Shown here: positions 32,937 to 47,600 of the stretch, piece by piece
Numbering within the stretch: the first letter of the stretch is position 1
How the letters are laid out: every line of letters starts with the position of its first letter
Assembly: GCA_015178975.1 (NCBI GenBank)
Contig: WHVD01000093.1
Location: 280,061-344,060 of the forward strand
DNA from: Hysterangium stoloniferum
Taxonomy: Eukaryota > Basidiomycota > Agaricomycetes > Hysterangiales > Hysterangiaceae
DNA: 64,000 bases
Direction of reading: 5' to 3'
The notes under the pieces: model-generated
Database searches by the model: none
What the model was told of the DNA's origin: nothing
Seen by the model: only the letters and a program-made list of their open reading frames with translations
Program-made: the position numbers and the translations under genes

Positions 32937-35826
32937 TCAGCGTGAGCAACTCGAGGTCGTTTGCAGTTGTGGGGTTGTATTGCTACTCCAGAACGAGCCG
33001 AGGTATCCTCTCGCGGAAGAGACGGCGCGACCCACGATCGTCGACTCTTCCGACATTATACGTGTACTTGGTACAACAATATCTGCAACGGGAGCGGAAT
33101 GCGGCACAGTCTTACTTGGGATGTCTATGGGTTTGGAAACGGCATTGGGGGTGGCACCGGACAAAGTGTTCTTGGATGCCGGCACGTCAACCGCAGCCGG
33201 CCCTCGCATACCCTGCGGAGGCAACATGGCACAGGAAACACTAGGAACTGGAATAGGCTCCATATCCTTCTCCTTAACACTTGGGGGCGACAGCGACGGC
33301 GATTCTTCCCCGCTCTTATCATTGGGACTCCGCCTTCGCCTTGCCCGCATCCGGCTACCCCTCATTCCACCATCATAATCCTCCGGACTCAAGCTTGCCT
33401 CCCTCCACGATGTAGACCCAATCCCACCTAACCCGCCCCCTTCAATATTTGCCCTTCTACCCAACCCAGATCTACTCTCGCTCCTAGGGCTCACACTCCC
33501 ATCTAACGGGCTGCTTCCCCCAATACTGCGGCTTCGGCTTCGTCCTCTTGGCGGATCACGCTCCTCTGAAAGCGAGTTTGAACTCCCACGTCGTGCTCCA
33601 CGTCCACGTACATCATCGCCGCCTGGTGGAGAGGCCGACGTAATGGGTGATGTCGACCGCCCACGAGACTGCGATTCTCGCAACGGGGAACCGGACGAGA
33701 GACCAGAACCCGAGCCCGTCGATGTCGTCGCTGAGGATGTCGTAGAAGGCACAGGCGATGGCGTTTGATGCACATGTGTATGGGACCGAGGGACAAGAGT
33801 GGGCGAAGGTCCGCGAACAGGAGAAGGACCCTTCGGATTCAAATGCGAAGATATAACAGTTCGTGACGAAGAGGTGGAAGACGATGGTAAAGGAAGCGAC
33901 GGTGGGACAACAGTGCCATCCTCGCTCGCACTCCCTGAACTACTCTTCGAGTTCGTACTACGTCCATCTTCTGGCAATTTCTTACGAGAGGCTGTAGCGT
34001 CGTGCTTCGTCGTACGGTAGGCTGCATTATCTGCCATAGTCGCACCAGCGAAAAAGTCGAAGCTTGTATCAAAAGGAGCATTTAGCTCGATGATATCATG
34101 CCTGGTCTCCTCTAATAGACCAGCATCATCGAACGATGCAGATCGTACGGGCGCAGGTCTTTGTGGTGGGGAGCTAGGAAACCCGAATGCATTTGCCGTG
34201 GCTGTAACGGATGATGCCGTAGTATGAGCTAACCGCTCGGCGTAAACACTCCCCTGCGGTGGAACAAAGACTAGGTTAACACTGTCGTTTCGGTCCGGAT
34301 TTGAGATTGATGTAGATTGAAAAGATCGCCCTGTAGCAAATACTGCCTCCTCTTCCTCAATCTCGTCTTCTTCCCATAAACTGCCAATGTGTCCGTGGTA
34401 TGTCGAAGTCGGAGATGGTGAGGCAGAGGTCTTCAATATTGTTGGCGCGATAGGAGCGATAGTTACATGTTCTCGGTCCGAAGAAACGGTGGACATATTA
34501 TGAGAAGTACTTGATGCGGTGGAAAGTGAAGGAACTCGACGGCGGATGGGTGTATGCGAACGGGAGCTGGATCGCATCAACAGGATATCTTCTTCGCTTT
34601 CATAATCCTCGTCGTCCTCGTCGTCTTCCCGATAACCATCATCCTCCAAGCCATATCCATCGTCCTCCTCATCTTCATCTTCATAAAGACCATCTTTCGA
34701 ACTAGGCTTCTCAATAGCGATACATTGCTCCACAAAGGTGTTGAAGCTGATATGTCGCTTCTGGCCGCAACTTGAACTTTCTGAAGGAGTTTGTTGACGA
34801 GAAGGTGGCGTTTCCGCGTGCAATGATAATGGAACCGAAGCCTCGGGGATCAAAGGAAGTGGGGGCGAGTCACCACGGAAAGGATTGGTTCTGTGAACGT
34901 TCGTATCTGACTTTCTACGCGCCAGCCCCAGACGCTCTCGATTTTCACCGTATCCAATCACCCGCCCCCCGGAGCCCAGGATGGCGGCCGACGATCGACT
35001 AGAATCAGGTGACTCATCCTCAAGCTCCATGGGTTCTGAAATAGGGGTAGACGAAAACGATTTGGATAACAACTCCGAGATGGAGCGGTGTTTGAGAATG
35101 GGCTTGAGAGCCCATGGTGAATTGGAGCGAAGCGTCTGTGTGCGCTGTGTGCGGTCGAAGGGGACAGGCGCGAGACCAGGCGACGACGACAGCCGAGAAG
35201 ATCCAGGATCAGGAGAGGGCGATTGGCGCGGCGGAGGCGCCCAATCAGCTGCTGTGTGCAGAGGGCCGTACAACCACGTCACATCAGAATCTTTGAGCCT
35301 GTAAGGAGATAAGAAAGTCGAGTGAGTAGAATTCGAAAGCAGACATGACAGGGGCAAACGAGTGTACAGGAGCGTGAGAATCACGTTACGCATCGCGAGA
35401 ATGAAAAGTGTACATGGTTTTAATACAAGATAAACTGCTTGGAAGAAGTGTGGATACAAAAGCAAAAGCACAGCACCAGTGGATCACGGAAAGGCACGTA
35501 GGAAGAGGGCTGCCTGTACAGCTATTGTTCAAAGATGCAATGGAAATTGATACTCACCAGTTCAACGTCTCTGGGCTGACGGTTGGCAGCTTGTTCCGTT
35601 GCTTCCACCAAGTGCGCCAGCTGGCGTTCTCGAGCCTAGCACCGTTCTGAATCGAGTCCTTCCGCCGCGTCATGTTCCGCCAGGACTTGGCGACGTCTTC
35701 TTCCTGCCAGTCATGGCTCAAATAGTCGACTTGACCTATTGCCTGAATATCGAGGGAGGAGTCATCTGGCGCTGGCACTGTGACGGCAGACACTGAGACG
35801 AGAAGGACTGGGAGATACTGGGCCAT
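32937..35826 (-). CDS. Reg1-like protein phosphatase 1 regulatory subunit (DUF1752/GATA-like domain)
   Basis: Probable regulator that targets the Glc7-type phosphatase PP1, as yeast Reg1 does in glucose repression. Minus-strand exons 35826-35558 and 35298-32937, intron 259 nt (GTGAGT..CAG), about 876 residues. Near the N-terminus, RLENASWRTWWKQRN and SPETLNWLKDSDVTWLYGPL form the conserved AreA-GATA-like (PF08550) motif, split by the intron. Around residue 230, KRHISFNTFVEQCIA resembles the PP1-docking RVxF-type motif of Reg1. A very acidic stretch (EDEDEEDDGYG) follows, then a long Ser/Pro/Arg-rich, disordered C-terminal half. The function is inferred from these two short motifs; the rest is low complexity. 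Confidence 0.8.
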
Positions 35827-38800
35827 CAATTGCGACCTCGAGGGCCTTGAAGGAGTAGGGGGGGAGGGCGGGGAGGCGGGAGCGTTGTAGTTAACGACAA
35901 AGAAGTGGCCGAATGAATTGATTAGCAGTAGTAGTCCATGCTGGATCTACTATGTGTGATGGGAGGTGTGCAAAGAGAGAAACAGGAAGGCTCGGACCGT
36001 GAAAACCTGATAGTGAGGAGGAACAAGCGCCCGAACTGGTGACTTGCCAAATTTAGCCCGAATTTTTCCGGAGCGGAGCTAGAAAGTCCACCACCAGACA
36101 TTTTCACAGTGACGGCTGTTACGTTCATGAAATGATAGTGTTCAATTTCTAATAGGGACTGCTAAGACATGCCCTCCGTGAATTATGATGGTATCAGGGA
36201 TAATCCCCAACCCCTCCAAAATGCCATATCCGGATCTAGATGGGTGATAAATGGTTTTGATTGTCGCAATTGTGATCAAGCACATGTGTATATGCTGAGG
36301 CAAAACCAATTCTCTCTGTATCTTCACGTGCTTCCCGGAACAATAGTAGTTCGGTGCTATTTGCAGAAAATGTCTTGAAATGTCCCAGAAGCTCATTGAA
36401 CCCTGTCCTTAGTTATCTGCTTTGAGGCACAGGAAAACTTTTCGTTGACAGCATGTTCAGCAGACCCAACTTGCGTTGAATAGGTCCCGTGGAGAAAAGC
36501 ATGTGGCTCCAGATCATTAATCATTGATTGGTGCCACCTCCCCAAGTCGCGCCCATTTTCTCAAGTCCTTGTTCCGCGCCGTTCAACCAGTAAAAATGCA
36601 CGCTGGATGGAGAAACGCGATGCACCGCAGGACAGCGCACACTTGGCGTTCCGAGCGGGCGGTGTCCCGTAACGTATGGATTTTCACAGGATTCCTGTCA
36701 CAGGCTATATATACGGCACCAGATGTCACATTACACACTATACAGTGGAGCGTCACCATTTCGTCTCGGCTTACCGTGTGCCTTGGGAGGTGCACGTGAG
36801 TAGGTGTCGCATTGGAGAGGCTGTGGAGGATGCGATGCAGAGTACATCCGGAGGGGAGCACGGCCATGAGGATTTCGTGAATAATTTTTCCCGAGGTAAT
36901 GATCCCGGGACTTGGTTTATCCATACAAGAAAGAGTATTTTATGAAACCACCTATTTTTACGTCAAACTCACAAGGGCCCCAAAGGCGGCAAGACATGGC
37001 TCAATGTCCTCAAACCAATCCGCATATGACTACAGGTAGCAAGAGTCTCTAAATTTAAGTAAACTATCTTACTTTCCCTCGTCATGAGCTTACGACCCCA
37101 CACGTGGATCGATCTATCACTATCTAGCTCGCACGCCGAATTCATATTGCCATCGTATTTATTTAGATCTGCCTGCTTCCAACTTTACCATGCACAGCTG
37201 CTCATAAGGGACTATAAAATGAACAGGACTGTGCGCATAAGGAAGTCGCAAACAATATCAAGATTCCTCACAAGTTCAAGGAACATTGAAAGTGTGCATA
37301 TAATTTCAGAAAGGATGCATATGCACTACTGAGATCATAATTTACCTGTGAACACCGGCCGGTGCTAATTTGTAATTAAGCGTGCATGGCTTGCGATGAT
37401 GGTAAAAATAACACCCCTGTTTTGCTTCTTGGCCACAAAATATATCCCCGGTCGCATCCAATGTCCCTATAGTTAGGATCATGTAAGGTGAACACCCACG
37501 CCAGTGCTGCCGCTGCCACCTCGTGTACTAGTCCTGTCTGCCCTACATCCATTGGCCTCGATACAAGCCAAACATCCTAGTAGCAGACCAGTGTTGTAGG
37601 GGTCCTTGAGTGGATCTGGGACAGACGGACAGACATGGGTTTACAGGGACGGCGGGACCAAGTACACGGCCGGGATAACTCCTATAATCTAGGGATGCAG
37701 ACCACGTGCAAACACGAGCACCCCTGTCTACCTGTCAACTGCATACCCGCCGACTTGGAACTGTGAATTCCAAGAACGCACATCCCCCTGTGCATTGACT
37801 GTACCACCAATCCGGACGGCCAAAGATGAGCCCCGCAAACGCTGTGGATGTGACCTTTTCCCATAGTCGCTCTCAGCTATCGCCAACCAATCGGAATTCT
37901 TCCAGTCTCAAATGCCAGCTAGGTGGTGGTCTTCGATAACGAATACATTGTGCTGCGGAGACCCGCACTGGCGGACCAGAAACAAGGGAATCCGCTTCCA
38001 ATTGTACTTTCTTGATGTCGAGTTGCGGGAGGGCAGACGGAGGGGGGAAGTCCTTCGACAAGGTCCTACATAAATCCCCAATAGTGGCAGAATAATCAAG
38101 CCAAGGGGTAAGTGATATTCATTCCAAGCAGTAAACGTGCCATGCCCGCTGCACTAATAGTGACTTGTCTCCCAAAGGACCAGGCGCGTTTCATCACCGT
38201 TTCAATCTCCCCAATGAGGGGCTGCCACATTGTCCTGGTATTCAACAATGTTCTCAATAGCTCCATATTGGTCCCCCTATCCAACCATCCTTGTACAACG
38301 AACTTCCCAATGGCTTTCAAGAGCCATGTCCGACAGGCCACTTCACCACAGTTCGGTAATAAATGTCCCATCACTCCCAATGAGTCAACAGAAAATTAAT
38401 ATTAAGAGTTCATCCTGAGGAGACGGGTCTCTGACCAAATCGCGTCTCCGCGATTAACAGTCGATGTCCCGAACAGGAGTATCGTTGGGCATCTGTCATA
38501 AGGAGCGACCTGTGATTATAATTGGCATACCGATCCCAATGTCTAATTGGCGATGTGCGATGAGTTGGCCTGGAGAGCTAATTCGGTAGATGTGTCATGA
38601 TATGTCCATGCGTTAGAGACGGAGGATAAACCACGGCATACGGTGTGTATTGCGGTAACCCGGAGCCAGTACATATATTCAGAAGGCTGCAAAATATCCG
38701 ACGCATTGGAGGTCGTGTATTATTGCGATAATGAGAGCCCCCCTCCTCGACTCGGAGACGACCAGAGAGTGGCTGAGAAAAAAAGCCTGAGGAAAACGCC

Positions 38801-41624
38801 ACAGAAGCCAAAGCTGAAGGGGCAAGTTTATATAGTTACAGGTACGACAAAAAATTCAGGCTATAAATAGTGGCGTTGTCCAGCTATTTCTCAGATGAGG
38901 TGTTACAGTATGTCAATTTACATTTGGGACGAATCGATTGCCACGTGAGCTGTGCGCGACTCGTAAGAACTTGAACGCGACTTTGAAATCTTACCTTTGA
39001 TACGTGGTCCGGTCAACCTTTTCCACATCAGTAAGAACTTGAATTTCACCCTTAATGGCATTTAGTGCAACGTGATGATTTAGCTTGGACTCATGACTGT
39101 CGTTCAGTTTTTTTTTTGGTTTTGTTTGTGGCTGTTGGTGGCGTATTTGATATAGAAACCTACTAAGATGCTATGAATATACGTTAAAATCGGCCCTGCC
39201 GACTGCCAACACTCTTTCAAATACACCTAGATGAAGAGTTCTCTCTCGCCGCCACGTCAAACGGTCTCGGAATTCTACGCTCACATACATCGCATGCTGG
39301 CATACTTGAAAAAGCCAAGTCATTTGCTTCTATAACGTGCCCTCGATCTTGCGAATGTGCTTGCTTCCTCTCGGTAATGCCAGTGAGTGCATTTTATGAG
39401 ACATACTAACCATTCGGCTCTTACAGTTTTTTCGTTTCTGCTCATCTACGCACTCCCCCACTTTGGTGACATATTTTCTGTTTGTTTGTAATAAAGATGT
39501 CCTCTTCGATATGGGAAATAAAAATGCCGAAAGCCTTACCTACGGAAAACGTTGAGTTACAACAACACTACTCTCAAACCGTGGTGTGTGTCTCCATTTA
39601 CACCGTCGAGCAGCTGTTCTGGACGTTCACAGCGATCCTGGTGCACCATTCAAACTTGTGCGTCGGACTGAGACGTGGGTAGGACTATGTCGAGAAGAGC
39701 CGTCACCAATTATCAGCTATACGAATTAACTCTTTGCTCCAACTCGAAATCCGTCACTCGTGGTCCAAAAGACTGTGATATCCTATGACCCTTGCATTCC
39801 AGGCCAGCTTCCCCCTTTATTTGCAACTCTCAAAAGAAGAAAGCGAAGAAGGATCGAGGAAGTAACACCACAGGACATAAATACTCAGTCCAGACATTTA
39901 TCTACATCTCACCAGTCCCGAGCTTGTAAAACAAATACTGCCAAGGCAAATCAACGAGGTTTTAGCTCCAGGGTTCAAATGTCTTCTCTATTCTCGATGA
40001 TTCAGTTGGTGATGAAGAGCACCGACATCTGAAGAGCAGATGCTCCACAGCCAAGTTGGATGTGCGTCATACCATGAACACTTGCAGCGTCTCCTTCATC
40101 ACCCCGCATAAATTGTAGAATTAAACCTTTTTCACGTGCTGCTATTGCCTGCAAGTTTGTGTATGCTAACGTCATCCATCACGGAATATATGCCTTGTAA
40201 GTTTGCACAACCCTCAATACAGGCCGATCAGTCGAACTGACAATTACTATAGTACAGGGTATGAGGAGAGCGAGGGAGGTGTGTAGGACTCATAACGAGG
40301 GGGCTAATAAGATGTACGTTCGTCGATCACGATATGAACAACAGCCTATATACGTCACAGTTTTCCAATGCAAGAGGAATGCAATGAGACGGCAAGAGTA
40401 ATGCAAAATGAGGCAGCAAGAGTAACGCAATGAGACAAAGGTTGTCATGTGTTGAACAGTAACTGATAGCGTTCAAATTAGTGGCTGGGAAGTGATCGAG
40501 ATATGGTTTATGCATCTCAAACAAGCATGATGGAAATACAGCAACTAACGTCTTTAACTCCATATTGGACCATGTACATGGCTAACGCCACATCAAAATA
40601 TCGCGGCGCAGTGAAGTATCTAAGATACGTCATCACGTGTTGTGAGGCGTAAACGAAAATGCGCAAGTCTTGGACACAACGTAATAATGACACTGACGGA
40701 CATTTGTTTTGTCAAATGCAATCATACCATATCTTCACGTCAATCTTCCTGTGCTCGACCAAAGCGTTCTTGCTTGTCACCAGAGCAAGTGAATGAGCTG
40801 CAGCAATCGGCGAGATGGCTTGAGCTGAAGGTGAAAGAGAGGCAGTTGTGACGGTGTGGTGATCATGTTTTGCTGTGGAAGAGAGGGAGGTTTGTAGAAG
40901 TTAAAGAGATCAGGCAAATCCGACTTAACGTATCGGTCGTTTCCTCACTGAGATTCTGGCGGATGACCATACAAGACCACGCGTACAGGGACCATCAGTG
41001 GGGAGGACTTGGCGCGAAATACATCATGGGGATGTATGAGAAAAGCGCAAAAATATTTCAGCATGGCAACAGGGAAACGGCGTCAGTAATATTCCATGTG
41101 CATACTCGGGACCCTATCGATACGTTGAGTAGCGCCAAGATGGAGCTCTCGGGTCGAATTTCGTCGCACCAACTTACAAGCGATGTCCCCTTGTCGACTC
41201 ACTACTGCCAACATCATGTGGCCATTGGGATGCAATCATGTCTGCAGAAATAAGCTACTCGTGCTGTCAAAGGGACGCGCTGTTCTTCCGAGCGCCACTA
41301 GAAAGGAAGCGGCTTGTGATGTTCTGTGGAAAGATGTCAAATAACGTGTACAGCCTTCAATTGGACAATTGCAATGACCACGAGACTTCAGGGTTCCGCC
41401 CAGTCAGACTTGGAATGGACGGTGGTGCTGACATAGACATTTCTGACGAACATATGACTTTTCGTTGAGTAGGACTACTACTGAAAAGGAATGGCAGGCT
41501 TCCGGGGGATGAGTGATATGATTGGCAAGCCATTGAGAAGAAGACGAGTGACAACGAGTGGTATGTCACGTTTATCCCTCTTGTAGTCTGCCACAAACCT
41601 CTTTCACAACAACCATATCTTTAA
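35827..41624. other. Intergenic region, no confident gene
   Basis: 5.8 kb. Open frames include 38096-38380 on the minus strand (94 residues, MGVMGHLLPNCGEVAC..) and 40870-41253 on the plus strand (127 residues), but neither has a recognisable motif nor clear splice partners. CpG content is normal, unlike the transposon blocks, and no LTR or Tc1 sequence is recognisable. It could hold non-coding or fast-evolving genes that I cannot detect. Confidence 0.45.
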
Positions 41625-44600
41625 ATGATGATTCCTATAATTAGGCGTCTGAAAAGAGCCCTTCTTATATACCCTGATGGGTTTGAACCTCTGGGCTCTT
41701 TTCTGATCTCTCCGCAGCAGCTACTGTCTAAGGATGCTCCATCGGCTGATACATTCCAATCTGATCCTCAAGAACAAACGAGCGGTCAGCATTTCGGGAT
41801 CAAGGTACTTTCACCGGGCATTTCTCCGACAATCGAGTAAGCAGTTAGATATAAATATCAAATTTTGCTGCCCACCGGGACTCAACTGCGGATCTTCCAG
41901 CATCATCGCCATCCATGGGTTGGATGGACATCGTGAGGCATCTTGGACAGCACTCAACGGTAAACTCTGGCTTCGCGACTTCTTACCCAAGGATGTACCT
42001 TGTGCCAGGATTTTAACATATGGTTATGATGCCTACACCCAGAACACGGCTACATCATCCACGCAGACCTTGGATAGTCATGCAGAGAGCTTTCTGGCAC
42101 GCTTGTCTGCATTCAGAAAGAGGTCAGATACTACGGTTTGTACAACTCATATATGCGATTCTGTTTCTTTCTCATAAAACCGCTTCAGAAATGGCCTATA
42201 ATTTTTATTGCTCACAGCGTCGGAGGAATTATTCTCAAACACGTAGGTTGATTTCTGTAATACATGTCAAGCCTTATTTCAATATTGGGGTTTGTCAGGC
42301 TTTGATACAAGCTAGTCAGGCACACGAAGGCCACCTGGTGGAACACAAGTGGATCGCTGTGTCTACATATGGCATTTTATTCCTCAGCACACCACATCAA
42401 GGCACAAATGCTATTACAAACCTGGCTAATCAACACTTGCAACATGGATCACTATCCAGCGAAACTAATAATATATTGTTAAAACATTTAATCTCCAACT
42501 CTGAGTGGCTGCAACAGGAGTCAGCTTTTTACAATGCAATCAGTGCAAATTTCCGCACCAAACTCTTTCATGAAACCCTGCCGACCGTTCTCCCTGATAA
42601 AAGTTCTCAAATGGTAAGTCTACATATGTGTCTATTGGTGCAAATCTATAGTGCTATTCCCAGATTATTCCTAAATTATCTGCTGTAATCCCCGGTGCTA
42701 TTGATATGGAGGTGGTAGGCATGTCTAAGGATCATTATGGAATGATCAAATTTGCATCTCAGAGTGATGATGACTTCATTCTGATATTATCTGTCATAAA
42801 GAATATGATTGAGAGTGCCTCATCTGTAGTGCAACATCAGTGGTCCAAGTTTGAGCAGACTGGTAAGCAGTATCTATAAAAAATAGGCTGCATATTGATA
42901 TTATTTACCAAGCAGAGATCACCTCTACAGCAGTGACATATATGGCTAAACTCCGTCCTAGTCCAAGGTTTTTAGGACAGGAGGAACATATTACAACATT
43001 GAAGAAATTTTTTGCCCCTGACAATTCCCAAAAATGGAGGCATTTCCTTTTATATGGTATGGCAGGAGTTGGAAAAACTCAGATATGTTTGAAGTTCATT
43101 GAAGATGTACTAGATAATAAATAGTAAGTTATCTGCTACTTCATTGCTGCTGCTGATAAATTCTAATTAATAATAAGTGATTATTGGAGAATTATATGGA
43201 TTGATGCTACTAACACAGTGACATTAGAGGATGGCTTTACCAGTATTGCAGATGACCCTCAAGCTAAAGCAATAGGTGTTAAAAGGTCTAGTAATGCTGT
43301 CCTGACATGGCTTGCTCACCATAGAAGGAAGTGGCTTCTTGTGTTTGATAATGCTGATGGGATGGATGGTGAAGTCCATAACTATTTGAAACATCTCAGG
43401 CCAATTCATGCCTTGATTACAAGCCGGAACTGTGGACTTAGTGCCCATGTAACATCATACATAGAACTTCTGCCAATGGATGAGGATAAGGCTGTTTCTT
43501 TGTTTCACACTGCAGCATTACTTTCAAATTGTTCTGATACTGCAGTGATTAAACTATCAAGGCATATTGTAAGAACATTGGGCTGTTTGCCTCTTGCTGT
43601 AGATATTGCAGGAGCAACTATATCTACTGGATTGTGCACAACCTATGACTATCTTAAAATGTATCAAACACAGAGGGTACACTTGCTGGATGGTGAAGAC
43701 CCTTCTCTAAAGGGAGCAACAGGATACAACCACACTGTTTATAGTGCTTTGAATATCTCCTACAATCTTATTGAAAGGGCAGCCACCTCTTCTAAAAATG
43801 CACAGGATGCTCTATTACTTCTTAAAGTTTTGGGTTTCTTCCACCATCAAAATATTATGGAAACTATATTTAAACAGGCAGCAGAGTCAGCTCCTGCATT
43901 AATATACAATGAAAACTTACCAACTACATCACATGATCTGCCCATTCATCTACTTAAATGCAATGAGGATGGGCAATGGGGAAATATTGCATTTAGACAG
44001 GCTATGCAAATTCTTTGTGATTATTCATTACTGTCCAAAGATGGACTTGCAGACAGGTTTCTATCATGGACAATGCATCCTGTGATTCACACTTGGAGTA
44101 GAGACAAGGCTTTGTCAAGTGATAGTTCTGGGTACTTAAGAATAGCAAGGGCTATCATAGTAGGCTGTATCCCACTTGGTAATGCTCTAGAGGATATTAT
44201 GGCACGACGAGGGCTTCTCCTTCACATTGAGGCATTTAGATGCAATAGTGGTAGCAGGGAAGATCAAGATGTCTACTATGATGACATGCTGAGAAGATTC
44301 TCAATGGTGTTAGGAGAGTTTGGTCACTGGAAAACTGCAAAAAATATGCAGGAGGTATTGATGGAAAAAAGAGAGACTTTCCTAGGTATAGAGCACCATG
44401 AGACACTCATTGCCAAGGCCAGTCTGGCAAACACCTACCATGATCTGGGAAGTTCCAAGAAAGCAGAGGTGCTTGAGCTTCAGGTGTTGGGAGCCAGGCA
44501 GAACATATTAGGTCCAGAGCACCCTGATACTATAGCAGCCAAGGCCAATTTGGCATGCACCTACAGTGAATTGGGAAGGCACAAGGAGGCAGAGGTGCTT

Positions 44601-47600
44601 GACCTTCAGGTGTTGGAAGCCTGGCAGAGCATACTAGGCCCAGAGCACCCTGACACTATTGCAGCCAAGGCCAATCTGGCATGCATCTACCATACATTGG
44701 GAAGGCCCAAGGAGGCAGAGGTGCTTGACCTTTGGGTGTTGGAAGCCAGGCAGAGCATACTAGGTGCAGAGCACCCTGACACCATAGCAGTCAAGGCTAA
44801 TTTGGCATGCACCTACCGTACATTGGGAAGGCCCAAGGAGGCAGAGGTGCTTGAGCTTCAGGTGTTGGAAGCCAGGCAGAGCATACTAGGTCTAGAGCAC
44901 CCTGACACTTTAATGGCCAAGACTAATTTGGCATGCACCTACCGTATGTTGGGAAGGCCCAAGGAGGCAGAGGTGCTTGAGCTTCAGGTGTTGGAAGTCA
45001 GGCAGAGCATACTAGGTCTAGAGCACCCTGGCACTGTATTGGCCAAGGCCAATTTGGCATGTACCTACCGTGTGTTGGGAAGGCCCAAGGAGGCAGAGGT
45101 GCTTGACCTTCAGGTATTGGAAGCTAGGCAAAGCATACTGGGTCCAGAGCACCCTGACACTTTAATGGCCAAGGCTAATTTGGCATGCACCTACCGTGCA
45201 TTGGGAAGGCCTAAGGAGGCAGAGGTGCTTGAGCTTCAGGGATTGGAAGCCAGGCAGAACATACTAGGTCTAGAGCACCCTGACACTTTAATAGCCAAGG
45301 CCAATTTGGCATGCACCTACAGTGAATTGGGAAGACCCAAGGAAGCAGAGGGACTTGAGCTTATGGTAGTAGAAGCCAGGCAGAGTATACTAGGCCCAGA
45401 GCACCCTGAGACTTTAATGGCTAAGGCCAAGTTGGCATGCACCTACCGTGTGTTGGGAAGGCCCAAGGAGGCAGAGGTACTTGAGCTTCTGGTGTTGGAA
45501 GCCAGGCAGAGCTTACTAGGTCCAGAGCACCCTGACACTATAGCAGCCAAGGCCAATTTGGCATGCACCTACAGTGAATTGGGAAGGCACAAGGAGGCAG
45601 AGGTGCTTGACCTTCAGGTGTTGGAAGCCTGGCAGAGCACACTAGGTCCAGAGCACCCTGACACTATTGCAGCCAAGGCCAATTTGGCATGCATCTACCA
45701 TACATTGGGAAGGCCCAAGGAGGCAGAGGTGCTTGACCTTTGGGTGTTGGAAGCCAGGCAGAGCATACTAGGTGCAGAGCACCCTGACACCATAGCAGCC
45801 AAGGCGAATTTGGCATGCACCTACCATACATTGGGAAGGCCCAAGGAGGCAGAGGTGCTTGAGCTTCAGGTGTTGGAAGCCAGGCAGAGCATACTAGGTC
45901 TAGAGCACCCTGACACTTTAATGGCCAAGACTAATTTGGCATGCACCTACCATGTGTTGGGAAGGCCCAAGGAGGCAGAGGTGCTTGAGCTTCAGGTGTT
46001 GGAAGTGAGGCAGAGCATACTAGGTCTAGAGCACCCTGGCACTGTATTGGCCAAGGCCAATTTGGCATGCACCTACCACATGTTGGGAAGGCCCAAGGAG
46101 GCAGAGGTGCTTGACCTTCAGGTATTGGAAGCCAGGCAAAGCATACTAGGTCCAGAGCACCCTGACACCATAGCAGCCAAGGCCAATTTGGCAAAAACCT
46201 ACAATACATTGGGAAGGCCCAAGGAGGCAGAGGTGCTTCAGCTTCAGGTGTTGGAAGCCAGGCAGAGCATTTTAGGTCTAGAGCACCCTGACACTTTAAT
46301 GGCCAAGGCTAATTTGGCATGTACCTACCGTGTGTTGGGAAGGCCTAAGGAGGCAGAGGTGCTTGACCTTCAGGTATTGGAAGCCAGGCAAAGCATACTG
46401 GGTCCAGAGCACCCTGACACTTTAATGGCCAAGGCTAATTTGGCATGCACCTACTGTGTATTGGGAAGGCCTAAGGAGGCAGAGGTGCTTGAGCTTCAGG
46501 TGTTGGAAGCCAGGCATAACATACTAGGTCTAGAGCACCCTGACACTTTAATAGCCAAGGCCAATTTGGCATGCACCTACAGTGAATTGGGAAGACCCAA
46601 GGAAGCAGAGGGACTTGAGCTTATGGTGTTGGAAGCCAGGCAGAGCATACTAGGCCCAGAGCACCCTGAGACTTTAATGGCCAAGGCCAATTTGGCATGC
46701 ACCTACCATGTGTTAGGAAGGCCCAAGGAGGCAGAGGTGCTTCAGCTTCAGGTGTTGGAAGCCAGGCAGAGCATACTAGGACCAGAGCACCCTGACACTT
46801 TAATGGTCAAGGCCAATTTGGCATGCACCTACTGTGTGTTGGGAAGGCCCAAGGAGGCAAAGATGCTTGAGCTTCTGGTATTGGAAGCCAGGCAGAGCAT
46901 ACTAGGTCCAGAGCACCCTGGCACTTTGATAGTCAAGGCCAATTTGGCATGCACCTACAGTGAATTGGGAAGACCCAAGGAGGCAGAGGGACTTGAGCTT
47001 CAGGTGTTGGAAGCCAGGCAGAGTATACTAGGTCTAGAGCACCCTGGCACTGTATTGGCCAAGGCCAATTTGGCATGCACCTACCACATGTTGGGAAGGC
47101 CCAAGGAGGCAGAGGTGCTTGACCTTCAGGTATTGGAAGCCAGGCAAAGCATACTAGGTCCAGAGCACCCTGACACCATAGCAGCCAAGGCCAATTTGGC
47201 AAGAACCTACAATACATTGGGAAGGCCCAAGGAGGCAGAGGTGCTTGAGCTTCAGGTGTTGGAAGCCAGGCAGAGCATACTAGGTCTAGAGCACCCTGAC
47301 ACCTTAATGGCCAAGACTAATTTGGCATGCACCTACCATGTGTTGGGAAGGCCCAAGGAGGCAGAGGTGCTTGAGCTTCAGGTGTTGGAAGTCAGGCAGA
47401 GCATACTAGGTCTAGAGCACCCTGGCACTGTATTGGCCAAGGCCAATTTGGCATGTACCTACTGTGTGTTGGGAAGGCCCAAGGAGGCAGAGGTGCTTGA
47501 CCTTCAGGTATTGGAAGCTAGGCAAAGCATACTGGGTCCAGAGCACCCTGACACTTTAATAGCCAAGGCCAATTTGGCATGCACCTACCACATGTTGGGA

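Noticed and set aside
38096-38380. 94-residue minus-strand frame as a conserved gene
   Set aside because: An open frame also covers the opposite strand (38112-38399), and I recognise no family in either.
40870-41253. 127-residue frame as a gene
   Set aside because: No domain, no supporting introns and ordinary composition for a chance frame; left unannotated.
41734-42177. Alternative NLR start at 41734 in one uninterrupted frame
   Set aside because: Splicing at GTAAGC (41837) to 41901 gives an uninterrupted DIIAIHGLDGH junction and correct phase from ATG 41625; the unspliced frame runs through intron sequence and stops early.
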